From the NCBI RefSeq assembly GCF_001423085.1, contig NZ_LMNU01000012.1:745137-809136 (forward strand): a stretch of 64,000 nucleotides of DNA, given 5' to 3'. Below, piece after piece: positions 20,073-29,525 of this stretch. The stretch's first letter is position 1; each line of letters begins with the position of its first letter. This DNA comes from Methylobacterium sp. Leaf125. Lineage in GTDB: Bacteria > Pseudomonadota > Alphaproteobacteria > Rhizobiales > Beijerinckiaceae. A model generated the notes under the pieces. The model made no database searches, had not been told where the DNA came from, and saw only the letters and a list, made by a program, of their open reading frames with translations. The position numbers and the translations under genes are program-made.

Positions 20073-21329
20073 ATGGTTGAGCCTCAGGGGTCGTTCGCTC
20101 CACTCGCCGGGCTGAAGCATCGCACCCAGATCTTTATTCTATTAGTCGCTTCAAGTCTTTGCGTTGCTGGATTTTTATGGTTTCCAGGCGCGTTCGCTGG
20201 GGCTGCGACGTCACCGACGCCGGCCGCCGTCACCGTGATGCCGCCGAGCAACGGCGATTTCATCCTCAGCCCCGACCAGCTGGCCGCCATCGATACCGAG
20301 ACGGTGGAGCAACGGCTCTTCTACGAAGAGATCACCACCGAGGGTAAGATCGGCGTCGACGAGTATCAGGCCACCCCGGTGTTCTCGCCTTACCCGGGTC
20401 GGGTCATTGCGATCTTCGCGCGCACCGGCGAGCAGGTGCAGAAGGGCGAGCGCCTGTTCTCGATCCAGGCCAACGAGATGGTGCAGGCCCAGAACGACTA
20501 TCTCGCAGCCCTGAACGTCCTCGCTAAATCACGCTCGCAGCTCGGCTACGCCCAAGCCGCTGAGAAGCGGCTGCACGATCTGTATGATTCGCGGGTCACC
20601 ACCCTGCGCGAGCTTCAATCCGCTCAGAACGACCTGAATACGGCCACCAACGATGCCCGGACGGCCGAGGTCGGTTTGGAAGCCGTGCGCAACCGGCTGC
20701 GCATCCTGGGCCTGCGCGACGACGAGGTGGCCAACTTGCAGAAGGGCTCAATCAACCCCGAGACGGCGATCAATGCACCCCTCAAGGGAACGATCATCCA
20801 GCGCAAGATCGGACCGGGCCAGTATATCGGCACCAGTGGGAGTGACCCCTCATACATCATCGGCGACCTGTCCAAGGTCTGGCTCATCGCGCAGCTGCGC
20901 GAGCCGGACGCGGCGAAAGTCGATCTCGGCGATCGCCTGAAGTTCCGCGTGCTTGCCTATCCGGACAAGGTCTTCGAGGGGCGGATCAATTTCATTGGTT
21001 CGTCCGTCGATCCCACCACCCGTCGCATCACGGTCCGGGCCGATATCGACAACACTCAAAATCTGCTGAAGCCCGAGATGTACGCCATTGTGCGCATCAT
21101 CAACGAGCGTGAGACCCTGTCGCAATCGGTACCTCGTGCGGCGGTGGTGCTGGAGGGCAGTAAAGCGAGCGTCTGGGTGTTGAAGGCCGACAACACGGTC
21201 GAGAGCCGCCGGGTCAAGCCTGGCATCATCGACGGAAGCAAGATCGAGATCCTCGAAGGTCTGGCGACTGGCGAGCGCGTGATCTCGCGCGGCTCACTGT
21301 TCATCGACCGGATGGTGACCCGGGGCTGA
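20073..21329 (+). CDS. RND efflux periplasmic adaptor (CusB/CzcB-like)
   Basis: 418 residues. A membrane anchor/signal (IFILLVASSLCVAGFLW) is followed by a lipoyl-type half-motif (FSPYPGRVIAIFARTGEQVQKGERLFSI), a coiled-coil hairpin (about 130-215), the second lipoyl half (INAPLKGTIIQRKIGPGQYI) and the beta-barrel (VWLIAQLREPDAAKVDLGD). This is the membrane-fusion protein that links an RND pump to an outer-membrane channel. It lies 32 bases before the pump gene, with which it forms an operon. No N-terminal His/Met-rich metal-binding segment is seen. Confidence 0.92.
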   Translation: MVEPQGSFAPLAGLKHRTQIFILLVASSLCVAGFLWFPGAFAGAATSPTPAAVTVMPPSNGDFILSPDQLAAIDTETVEQRLFYEEITTEGKIGVDEYQATPVFSPYPGRVIAIFARTGEQVQKGERLFSIQANEMVQAQNDYLAALNVLAKSRSQLGYAQAAEKRLHDLYDSRVTTLRELQSAQNDLNTATNDARTAEVGLEAVRNRLRILGLRDDEVANLQKGSINPETAINAPLKGTIIQRKIGPGQYIGTSGSDPSYIIGDLSKVWLIAQLREPDAAKVDLGDRLKFRVLAYPDKVFEGRINFIGSSVDPTTRRITVRADIDNTQNLLKPEMYAIVRIINERETLSQSVPRAAVVLEGSKASVWVLKADNTVESRRVKPGIIDGSKIEILEGLATGERVISRGSLFIDRMVTRG

Positions 21330-21361
21330 TTCGTCGGCTCCCGGCAGCAGGAACCCAACGC

Positions 21362-24300
21362 ATGACCGGCCTCGTCCATCTCGCGCTGCGCCAGCGTGCC
21401 CTGGTGGTTCTCGCGTTCGTGCTGCTGCTGACCTGCGGGCTGGTGGCCTTTCGAACCCTCAACATCGAAGCCTATCCCGACCCGACCCCGCCGATGATCG
21501 ACGTGATCACGCAGGCGCCTGGTTTGTCGGGCGAGGAGATCGAGCGCTACGTCACAGTGCCGATCGAAGTGATCACCTCCGGCTTGCCGAACCTGAAGCA
21601 GGTCCGCTCGGTCTCCCTCTACGGTCTGTCGGACGTGAAGCTGCAGTTCGGCTTCGAGTTCAGTTACCGTGAGGCCGAGCAGCAGGTACTGAATCGGCTG
21701 GCGCAGCTCGACGCCCTTCCCAATGGCGCCAAGCCGACCATTTCCCCGGTCAGCCCCATCGGTGAGATCTTCCGCTACAAGCTGACGGCCCCGGCAGGCT
21801 ACAGCGTCCTCGACCTGAAATCCCTGCAGGACTGGGTGCTGCGTCGGCGCTTCCGCGCCGTGCCGGGCGTCATCGACGTCATCGGCTGGGGCGGCAAGAC
21901 GAAGACCTTCGACATTGCTGTCGACCTCGACCGGCTCACCGCCTACGGGCTGACGCTGTCCGGCGTTGTGAAGACCCTGAACGACAGCAACCTGAACGTC
22001 GGCGGCAACCGCATCAATCTCGGCACCCAGTCGGCGGTGGTGCGCGGCGTCGGCCTGATTCGCTCCACGGACGACATCGGCGAGACCGTGCTCACCCAGT
22101 CGGGCGGTGCACCGGTGCTGGTCAAGGACGTCGCCACGGTTACGATCGGGCACCAGCCGCGCCTCGGCATCGCCGGCATGAACGACGACGACGACATCGT
22201 CCAGGGTATCGTTCTGATGCGGCGGGGCGAAGAGAGCACGCCGACGATCGAGGCCGTGCAGGCGGAGGTCGGGCGCATCGAGGCCATGGGCCTGCTACCG
22301 CCCGGGGTTCGCATCGAGCGGATCTACGACCGCGCCGACCTCATCGCGGTCACCACGCACACCGTGCTGCACAACATGCTGGTCGGCATCGTGCTGATCC
22401 TGATCGTGCAGTGGCTCTTCCTCGGCAACCTGCGCAGCGCCCTCATCGTGGTGGCGACGATCCCCTTCGCGCTGTTCTTCGCCGTCATCATCCTGGTGGT
22501 GCGCGGCGAGTCGGCGAATCTGCTCTCCGTCGGCGCCCTGGATTTCGGCCTGATCGTCGATGGCACGGTGATCATGGTGGAGGCGATCTTCCGGCGGCTC
22601 TCCGGTCACGGCGCGCCGACAGGGGAAGTGGTCCGGCCCGGTCTTGCCGGCAAGCTCCTGCGGATCCGTCAAGCCTCTGGTGACGTCAGTCGCTCGATCG
22701 TCTTCGCGGCGATCATCATCGTGACGGGCTTCCTGCCGCTCTTCACCTTGACGGGGGTGGAGGGCCACATCTTCGGGCCAATGGCGCAAACCTACGCCTA
22801 CGCGTTGCTCGGCGGCCTCATCGCCACCTTCACAGTCACGCCCGTGCTCTCCGCCTACCTGCTTCCGGCCCGTGTCGAGGAGGTCGAGACGATCCTCGTG
22901 CGAACCCTCGACCGTCTTTACCGACCCGCCATCCGCGCCGCCCTTGGTAACCGCATTCTCACCCTCGGCCTCGCGCTGTTGCTCACCGCCGGTGTCGGCG
23001 TGGCGGGGCGCCAGCTCGGCCTGGAGTTCCTGCCCAAGCTCGAGGAAGGCAATCTCTGGCTGCGCGCCACCATGCCGGCGACGATCTCGCTGGAGGAGGG
23101 CAACCTCTACGTCAACCGGATCCGCCGCATCGTCGCAGCGGTGCCGGAGGTCGAGAGCGTGGTCTCGCAGCACGGCCGGCCGGATGACGGCACCGATGCC
23201 GCTGGCTTCTTCAACGGCGAGTTCTTCGCGCCGCTGAAGCCGGCCGAGAAGTGGCGTCCGGGCATGACCAAGGACCGAATGGTCGGCGATCTCCTGGACC
23301 GACTACGCACCGATTTCCCCGGCGTGGAGTTCAACGTCTCGCAGTACCTGCAGGACAACGTCGCCGAGGCGGTCTCCGGCATCAAGGGCGAGAACTCGTT
23401 CAAGGTATTCGGATCGGACCTCGAGACCTTGACGGAGGTCGCCAACCGTGTGGAGGCCGTGCTCCGCAAAGTGCCCGGCGTCACCGATCTCGGGGTGTTC
23501 ACGTCGCTCGGCCAGCCCACGGTGCAGATCGACGTCGACCGGGTCCGTGCCGCGCGCTACGGCCTCACCCCCGGCGACATCAACGCTACGGTCCGCACCG
23601 CCATCGGCGGCGACAGCGCCGGCGACCTCTACGATAGCGGTTCGGATCGGCACTATCCTATCGTCATCCGCCTCGCCGAGCAGTTTCGCCAGAGCGTGGC
23701 CTCCATCCGCAATCTACGCATTTCGGGGCAGGGGCCGAACGGCACGCTGATGCAGGTGCCGTTGAGCGAGGTCGCTCAGGTCGCCCTCGTCTCAGGGCCC
23801 GCCTACATCTATCGGGAGGGACAGGAGCGCTACCTTCCGGTGAAGTTCAGCGTCCGCGACCGTGACCTCGGTAGCGCGATCTTGGAGGCACGCGAGCGCG
23901 TGAATGCCGACGTAGCCCTGCCGCGGGGCTACCGCCTCGAACTCGTGGGCGAGTTCAATAACATGCAGGGCGCCCTGGCGCGCCTGTCGGTGACGGTCCC
24001 GATCGCCATCGGCCTCATCGCGATCCTGCTGTTCATGAATTTCGGCTCAGCGATCGACATGCTGCTGGCGCTCAGCGTCATCCCGATGGCGGCGGCCGGT
24101 GGCGTCTTTGCCCTCGTGATCACCGACACGCCCTTCAGCGTTTCGGCGGCGATCGGATTTATCGCGCTCCTGGGCATTGCCGTGATGGACGGTATCATCG
24201 TGCTCTCGCACTTCAACGGTCTGATCGGCGAGGGGGAGGAGCGGGTGCGCGCCATGCTGCGAACCTGTCACACGCAGCTCAGGCCGGTGGTCATGACCTG

Positions 24301-24535
24301 TGTGGTCGCTGGCGTCGGCCTCCTGCCGGCCGCCTTTTCAAACGGTGTGGGTTCGCAGGTTCAGAAGCCCTTGGCTCTGGTCGTCGTCGGCGGCATGAGC
24401 CTGGCACCGCTCCTCATTCTGCTGATCCTGCCGGTGCTCATCCTCACGCTGTCGCGGCGGAAGCCGGGACTGGTCGACGACGAAGCGGCGGACTCATCGA
24501 CGGCAGTTCCTCAACCGGCTTCGGTCCACGCCTGA
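21362..24535 (+). CDS. HME-type RND efflux pump (CusA/CzcA family)
   Basis: 1057 residues, the usual size of a proton-driven tripartite RND pump with 12 spans and two large periplasmic loops. The helix-4 sequence LDFGLIVDGTVIMVEA (about residues 394-409) carries the two Asp of the DFG-x3-DG pattern, which places it among the heavy-metal efflux (HME) pumps rather than the drug pumps. Metal cannot be fixed from this alone; the form is closer to the divalent-cation (CzcA) than to the Cu/Ag class. The operon lacks an outer-membrane channel gene and a local metal regulator, so it must borrow both from elsewhere. Confidence 0.92.
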   Translation: MTGLVHLALRQRALVVLAFVLLLTCGLVAFRTLNIEAYPDPTPPMIDVITQAPGLSGEEIERYVTVPIEVITSGLPNLKQVRSVSLYGLSDVKLQFGFEFSYREAEQQVLNRLAQLDALPNGAKPTISPVSPIGEIFRYKLTAPAGYSVLDLKSLQDWVLRRRFRAVPGVIDVIGWGGKTKTFDIAVDLDRLTAYGLTLSGVVKTLNDSNLNVGGNRINLGTQSAVVRGVGLIRSTDDIGETVLTQSGGAPVLVKDVATVTIGHQPRLGIAGMNDDDDIVQGIVLMRRGEESTPTIEAVQAEVGRIEAMGLLPPGVRIERIYDRADLIAVTTHTVLHNMLVGIVLILIVQWLFLGNLRSALIVVATIPFALFFAVIILVVRGESANLLSVGALDFGLIVDGTVIMVEAIFRRLSGHGAPTGEVVRPGLAGKLLRIRQASGDVSRSIVFAAIIIVTGFLPLFTLTGVEGHIFGPMAQTYAYALLGGLIATFTVTPVLSAYLLPARVEEVETILVRTLDRLYRPAIRAALGNRILTLGLALLLTAGVGVAGRQLGLEFLPKLEEGNLWLRATMPATISLEEGNLYVNRIRRIVAAVPEVESVVSQHGRPDDGTDAAGFFNGEFFAPLKPAEKWRPGMTKDRMVGDLLDRLRTDFPGVEFNVSQYLQDNVAEAVSGIKGENSFKVFGSDLETLTEVANRVEAVLRKVPGVTDLGVFTSLGQPTVQIDVDRVRAARYGLTPGDINATVRTAIGGDSAGDLYDSGSDRHYPIVIRLAEQFRQSVASIRNLRISGQGPNGTLMQVPLSEVAQVALVSGPAYIYREGQERYLPVKFSVRDRDLGSAILEARERVNADVALPRGYRLELVGEFNNMQGALARLSVTVPIAIGLIAILLFMNFGSAIDMLLALSVIPMAAAGGVFALVITDTPFSVSAAIGFIALLGIAVMDGIIVLSHFNGLIGEGEERVRAMLRTCHTQLRPVVMTCVVAGVGLLPAAFSNGVGSQVQKPLALVVVGGMSLAPLLILLILPVLILTLSRRKPGLVDDEAADSSTAVPQPASVHA

Positions 24536-24737
24536 ACCCGGACCAACCGTGAGCAGACACGCCGCTCAGGCAGGGCTGACACGAGCAATCGGGGGACGCA
24601 CAGGAAGAGAGGCCGCAAGGGGGCCGGCCATATTTTGATCGTCAGGTGACGACCCGACTCGTCGCAAGACGATAGCGGAGTGGCCTCGGCCGCAGAGGGT
24701 AATGTCGCTGCCGCAACGATTGGGTGGGCAGCCCGAC

Positions 24738-24757
24738 GACCCGCTCGAAAGCGGGTC
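24738..24757. terminator. Perfect 8-bp hairpin with CGAA tetraloop
   Basis: GACCCGCT (24738-24745) pairs with AGCGGGTC (24750-24757) around CGAA. It lies between the convergent pump gene and the small membrane protein gene, 25 bases past the latter's stop. There is no T-run on either strand, so it may be a factor-dependent terminator or a 3'-end stabiliser. The rest of the gap 24536-24781 shows nothing else. Confidence 0.45.
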
Positions 24758-24781
24758 AGTCATGACCGGCGCTGGAAACGC

Positions 24782-25114
24782 TCAGTTATTGATCGTGAGT
24801 GTGGCCTTCGTCACCGGCATGTCCGGCGGAGTCGCGTCCGCGATCTGGCCCGTGGTCGGATGCGGGGTCCGGGTATTGATCCAGTCCGCGCCGATCTGCA
24901 CCGACAGAAGAAGCAGGAGCGCCGCCATCAGGGCGTTCGCAGCCCGCTGCAAGGGACGAACCGACAATCGCACAGCTGCTTCCAGTCGATCCGCATCCGT
25001 CTTCGCGGAATCCATCCGGTCCGAGATCGGGAGGAGCCACGGCTCACTGGGAAGAGCCTGAAGCCCTCCCATCTCGTGAGCGCCCGGCAGGTTCTGGAAC
25101 AGTCCGCTGGACAT
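24782..25114 (-). CDS. Small single-span membrane protein of unknown function
   Basis: The ATG at 25114 has an ideal AGGAG seven bases upstream, so I prefer it to an ATG 18 codons earlier. The 110-residue product has a ~55-residue polar N-terminus rich in Asp/Arg, one hydrophobic helix (ANALMAALLLLLSVQIGADWI, about 60-80) and a short Thr/Pro-rich C-terminal part that would lie in the periplasm. I do not recognise the family. It is convergent with the metal pump operon; no functional link can be shown. Confidence 0.6.
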   Translation of the reverse strand: MSSGLFQNLPGAHEMGGLQALPSEPWLLPISDRMDSAKTDADRLEAAVRLSVRPLQRAANALMAALLLLLSVQIGADWINTRTPHPTTGQIADATPPDMPVTKATLTINN

Positions 25115-25380
25115 ATCCGTACTCCTGGTTGGTGAGTGGCAGCCGACTGTGGAAGGCTGATCGTTCATATTCAGTTAATCTGACTTTTTGTTCATTTCAA
25201 GTTCAGGCTCGGAACGTGCCTCTCGTCCATCGCTCGCCCTGTGACTGATGGTACCCGCGCATCGCTCGCCGGGCTGCCGTTCCTCTCAATCCAAGGCCAA
25301 CGGGTTGGCGATGCAACTGGCGGGCGGTTCAGCCCGCATTGGCTTAGCCGATGAGCCGGCCTACCTCTTTGCTCCGACCA

Positions 25381-27003
25381 TCAGCTTCGCAGTCCCGGCG
25401 CCTCCTGGCCGGTGCGTGCGACGTACTCGGTGTAGCCGCCACCGTACTGATGGATTCCGTCCGGGGTTAGTTCGAGGACGCGGTTCGATAGCGCGGCGAG
25501 GAAGTGCCGGTCGTGGCTCACGAACAGCATCGTGCCCTCGTAGGTCGCCAGGGCGGCGATGAGCATCTCCTTGGTACCCATGTCGAGGTGGTTCGTCGGC
25601 TCGTCGAGGACGAGGAAGTTCGGCGGATCGTAGAGCATCCGCGCCATCACCAGACGGGCCTTCTCGCCACCTGAAAGCACGCGGCAGCGCTTCTCCACGT
25701 CGTCTCCCGAGAAGCCGAAGCAGCCGGCAAGGGCCCGGAGGGAGCCCTGGCCCGCCTGTGGGAAGGAATCCTCCAGGAACCCGAACACCGTGCGGTCGCC
25801 GTCCAGCACGTCCATGGCATGCTGCGCGAAGTAGCCGAGCTTGACGCTGCCACCGACTGCGACGCTCCCGTTATCGGGCTCGGCAGTTCCGGTCACGAGC
25901 TTGAGAAGCGTCGACTTGCCGGCCCCGTTGATGCCCATCACGCACCAGCGTTCGCGTCGCCGGATCGAGAAGTCGAGGCCGTCGTAGATCGTACGGCTGC
26001 CGTAACGCTTGTGCACGTTCTTGAGCATCACGACGTCGTCGCCCGAGCGGGGGGCGGGCAGGAATTCGAAGGCGACACTCTGGCGGCGCTTGGGCGGCTC
26101 CACCCGCTCGATCTTGTCGAGCTTCTTCACCCGGCTCTGCACCTGGGCGGCGTGGGAGGCCCGCGCCTTGAAGCGCTCGATGAACTTGATCTCCTTGGCG
26201 AGCATCGCCTGCTGACGCTCGAACTGGGCCTGCTGCTGCGTCTCGTTGAGCGCCCGCTGCTGCTCGTAGAACGCGTAGTCGCCTGAGTAGGTGGTGAGCT
26301 GTCCGCCGTCGATCTCGACGATCTTCGTGACGATGCGGTTCATGAACTCGCGATCATGCGAGGTCATCAGCAGGGCGCCCTCGTAGCCCTTGAGGAAGGC
26401 TTCGAGCCAGATCAGGCTCTCCAGGTCCAGGTGGTTGCTCGGCTCGTCCAGGAGCATGACGTCAGGATTCATCAGGAGAATGCGGGCGAGCGCCACGCGC
26501 ATCTTCCAGCCGCCCGAGAGCTTGCCGACGTCGCCGTCCATCATCTCCTGGGAGAAGCTGAGGCCCGCCAGCACCTCGTAGGCACGCCCCTCCAGCGCAT
26601 AGCCATCGAGTTCCTCGAAGCGAGCCTGGACCTCGCCGTAGCGCTCGATCAGCGCCTCCATCTCGTCGGCCCGGCCCGGGTCCGCCAGGGCCTGCTCGAC
26701 CTCCTTCAGCTCGGCCCCGATCTCGCTGACCGGGCCCGCGCCGTTCATGACCTCGGAGACCACCGTGCGGCCGGACATCTCGCCGACATCCTGGCTGAAA
26801 TACCCGATGGTGATGCCGCGATCCGCGGCGACCTGTCCCTCGTCGGGCTGCTCCTCGCCGGTGATCATCCGGAACAGCGTGGTCTTGCCGGCACCGTTGG
26901 GACCGACCAGACCGACCTTCTCGCCCCGCTGAAGGGCGGCGGAGGCCTCGATGAAGACGATCTGGCGGCCGTTCTGCTTGCCGATTTTTTCGAGGCGAAT
27001 CAT
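25381..27003 (-). CDS. ABC-F family ATPase
   Basis: 540 residues with two fused ABC domains and no membrane spans, the mark of ABC-F proteins that act on ribosomes (EttA, Uup, YbiT and relatives). Domain 1 has GPNGAGKTT, LSGGWKMRVALARIL and LLDEPSNHLD. Domain 2 has GINGAGKST, LSGGEKARLVMARML and VLDEPTNHLD. Between them is the charged helical linker (about 240-300, KEIKFIERFKARASHAAQ) that reaches toward the peptidyl-transferase centre. Length and linker resemble the YbiT group. A role as an antibiotic-resistance factor or a translation factor cannot be separated by sequence. Divergent from the MHYT kinase. Confidence 0.9.
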   Translation of the reverse strand: MIRLEKIGKQNGRQIVFIEASAALQRGEKVGLVGPNGAGKTTLFRMITGEEQPDEGQVAADRGITIGYFSQDVGEMSGRTVVSEVMNGAGPVSEIGAELKEVEQALADPGRADEMEALIERYGEVQARFEELDGYALEGRAYEVLAGLSFSQEMMDGDVGKLSGGWKMRVALARILLMNPDVMLLDEPSNHLDLESLIWLEAFLKGYEGALLMTSHDREFMNRIVTKIVEIDGGQLTTYSGDYAFYEQQRALNETQQQAQFERQQAMLAKEIKFIERFKARASHAAQVQSRVKKLDKIERVEPPKRRQSVAFEFLPAPRSGDDVVMLKNVHKRYGSRTIYDGLDFSIRRRERWCVMGINGAGKSTLLKLVTGTAEPDNGSVAVGGSVKLGYFAQHAMDVLDGDRTVFGFLEDSFPQAGQGSLRALAGCFGFSGDDVEKRCRVLSGGEKARLVMARMLYDPPNFLVLDEPTNHLDMGTKEMLIAALATYEGTMLFVSHDRHFLAALSNRVLELTPDGIHQYGGGYTEYVARTGQEAPGLRS

Positions 27004-27188
27004 GGGGTGCGGATCACGGGGTCACGGAGGTTCGGGCGGGTGCTGGGGCCTTACGGCATGCGGGCCCCGAGGGGTAGTGCACCCGGCACCCGGCCGGTGT
27101 CTTCTAGGGGTTCGACGCCGATGGTCCTCGTGTCGAAGACCCGCTAGGCTGGCGCTTTCACGGTCAGAATGGTCTCTCCGCGCCCCCG

Positions 27189-29063
27189 ATGGTCCACACC
27201 GGCTACAATCCGGCGCTCGTCGCCTTGTCCGTCACGATCGCGATCTTCGCCTCCTACACCGCGCTGGATCTCGGCGGCCGCGGCCGAGTCTCGGCGGGCG
27301 GGCCCCGCTGGGCCTGGATCGCTGCCGCCGCCTGCGCGATGGGCGGCGGGATCTGGTCGATGCACTTCGTCGGCATGCTGGCCTTCGAGATGGGAATGCC
27401 GGTCGCCTATGACCTCGGCACCACGGCGCTGTCCCTGGGGCTGGCCATCGCCTGCACCGGTGCCGCCTTCGGTTGGATCAGCCGGCCGAGCGCGACCCGA
27501 CGCAACCTGTTCATTGCCGGCCCCGCCATGGGCCTGGGCGTGGCCGCGATGCACTACACCGGCATGGCCGCGATGCGGATGCCGGGCCATCTCACCTATG
27601 CCTGGCCGCTGGTTGCGCTCTCGGTCGTCATCGCGGTCACGGCGGCGACAGCGGCCCTCTGGCTCACCCTGCGCCAGAACAGCGTGTGGCAGACGCTCAT
27701 CGCCGCCACCGTGATGGGTCTCGCGGTGGCGGGCATGCATTACACCGGCATGGCCGCGGCGACCTTCTTGCCCGACGGTGCTGATGCACATGCGACCGGT
27801 CTCAATGCGGCGCAGCAGAACCTCGCCCTGGCGGTGGCCGGCGCGACGTTCCTGATCTTGTTCCTGGCGATGCTCGCCTCCTCCTTCGATCAGCAGCGGG
27901 TCCAGGGCGACCTCCAGGCCAGTGAAGCGCGTTTCCGCGCCGCCGTGCAGGCCGTGCGTGGCGTGCTCTGGACCAACGATGCGGAGGGCCGGATGCTCGG
28001 CGAGCAGCCGGGCTGGAGCGCCATCACGGGGCAGAACCGGGCCGAATACGAAGGCTACGGCTGGGCCAACGCCGTTCACCCTGACGATCGGCAGACCAGC
28101 ATCGCGGCGTGGAACGAGACGGTGCGGGCGCGGCGAACCTTCGTTCACGAGCACCGGGTACGTTCTGCCGATGGCGCCTGGCGCCACTACGCCATCCGCG
28201 CCGTCCCGGTCCTGCATGCCGACGGATCGATCCGGGAATGGGTGGGCGTCCACACCGACATCACCGAGCAGCGTCAAGCCGAAGCCGAACTGCGCGAATC
28301 CAACGAGGAGATCCAGCGCTACGCCTACATCGTGAGCCACGACCTGCGCGCGCCCCTCGTGAATGTCATGGGGTTCACGAGCGAGCTGGAAACGACCCGC
28401 GAGGACGTACGCGCCGCCCTGCAGGGGCATCCGCAGGCGGAGCGGATCGATGCGGACCTCGGTGAAGCCCTCGACTTCATCAAGGCCGCGGTAACCCGCA
28501 TGGAACGCCTGATCGCCGCCATCCTGAAGCTGTCGCGGGAGGGGCGGCGCAGCTTCACGCCGGAGCGTCTCGACATGACGAGCCTGCTGCGCCGCCTCGC
28601 CGATGCGCAGCACCACCAGATCGAGCAGGTCGGCGCTCGCGTCGTCGTCGCGCCGGACCTACCCCGCCTCGTCGCCGACCGGCTGGCGATCGAGCAGATC
28701 TTCGGCAATCTCATCGACAATGCGGTCAAGTATCTCGACCCGGCGCGGCCGGGGCGGATCGAGATCAAGGCGCAGGTGCTGGGTGGCGGTCGCATCCGCT
28801 ACAGCGTCGCCGATAACGGGCGCGGCATCGCCGAGCGGGATCACGCACGGGTGTTCGAGCTATTCCGGCGCTCCGGTGCACAGGACAAGCCCGGAGAGGG
28901 CATCGGGCTCGCCCACGTCAAGGCGCTGGTCCGGTCCCTCGGCGGCCGGATCGCGGTCGCATCGGAGCTGGGGGTGGGCACAACCTTCAGCGTGACGCTG
29001 CCGCGTGAGACCGCTACAGGTCAGGGACAGGACGGGCCGCCGATGCGGCTCGCCGCCGAATAG
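27189..29063 (+). CDS. MHYT-domain sensor histidine kinase with PAS
   Basis: 624 residues. The membrane sensor (about 1-230) has seven predicted spans and three repeats of the MHYT signature, at residues 58 (MHF), 121 (MHYT) and 183 (MHYT). The domain is proposed to bind copper and sense a diatomic gas or redox state. Then come a PAS domain (245-365), a HisKA dimerisation helix with phospho-acceptor His384 (SHDLRAP), and an ATPase domain with NLIDNAVKY, DNGRGIAE and GEGIGLAHVK. No strong Shine-Dalgarno is seen. It is followed 14 bases later by a CheY-like gene and then by a receiver-kinase, forming one operon. Confidence 0.9.
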   Translation: MVHTGYNPALVALSVTIAIFASYTALDLGGRGRVSAGGPRWAWIAAAACAMGGGIWSMHFVGMLAFEMGMPVAYDLGTTALSLGLAIACTGAAFGWISRPSATRRNLFIAGPAMGLGVAAMHYTGMAAMRMPGHLTYAWPLVALSVVIAVTAATAALWLTLRQNSVWQTLIAATVMGLAVAGMHYTGMAAATFLPDGADAHATGLNAAQQNLALAVAGATFLILFLAMLASSFDQQRVQGDLQASEARFRAAVQAVRGVLWTNDAEGRMLGEQPGWSAITGQNRAEYEGYGWANAVHPDDRQTSIAAWNETVRARRTFVHEHRVRSADGAWRHYAIRAVPVLHADGSIREWVGVHTDITEQRQAEAELRESNEEIQRYAYIVSHDLRAPLVNVMGFTSELETTREDVRAALQGHPQAERIDADLGEALDFIKAAVTRMERLIAAILKLSREGRRSFTPERLDMTSLLRRLADAQHHQIEQVGARVVVAPDLPRLVADRLAIEQIFGNLIDNAVKYLDPARPGRIEIKAQVLGGGRIRYSVADNGRGIAERDHARVFELFRRSGAQDKPGEGIGLAHVKALVRSLGGRIAVASELGVGTTFSVTLPRETATGQGQDGPPMRLAAE

Positions 29064-29077
29064 GTGCGGAGCGAAGC

Positions 29078-29512
29078 GTGAACGCCGTCGAAATCGTCAT
29101 GATCGAGGACGATGAAGGCCATGCGCGCCTGATCGAGCGCAACATTCGCCGCGCCGGCGTGAACAACACGATCCTGCCCTTCCGGGACGGGACATCGGCG
29201 CTCGCATATCTCTTCGGGACCGACGGCACCGGTGAGGCGAGCGCCAAGCGCCATCTGCTGATCCTGCTCGACCTGAACCTGCCGGACATGACCGGTATCG
29301 ACATTCTCGAGAAGGTGAAGGCGAACCCCCACACCAAGCGCTCGCCGGTCGTGGTCCTCACCACGACGGACGACCAGCGCGAGATCCAGCGCTGCTACGA
29401 CCTCGGCGCCAACGTCTACATCACCAAGCCCGTCAATTACGAGGGTTTCGCCAACGCCATCCGACAGCTTGGGCTGTTCTTCTCGGTCATGCAGGTGCCG
29501 GAAAACCCATGA
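29078..29512 (+). CDS. CheY-like single-domain response regulator
   Basis: 144 residues, a stand-alone receiver domain. The acidic pocket EDD (10-12), phospho-acceptor Asp65 (LLDLNLPDMTG), Thr in LTTTDD and Lys in ITKPV are all present. The 'LDLNLP' form is that of the Rcp1/phytochrome-partner group. It has no output domain, so it must act through protein contacts, either as a phosphate shuttle between the upstream MHYT kinase and the downstream receiver-kinase, or as a free effector. Confidence 0.92.
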   Translation: MNAVEIVMIEDDEGHARLIERNIRRAGVNNTILPFRDGTSALAYLFGTDGTGEASAKRHLLILLDLNLPDMTGIDILEKVKANPHTKRSPVVVLTTTDDQREIQRCYDLGANVYITKPVNYEGFANAIRQLGLFFSVMQVPENP

Positions 29513-29525
29513 AGTCCGCCCGCTC

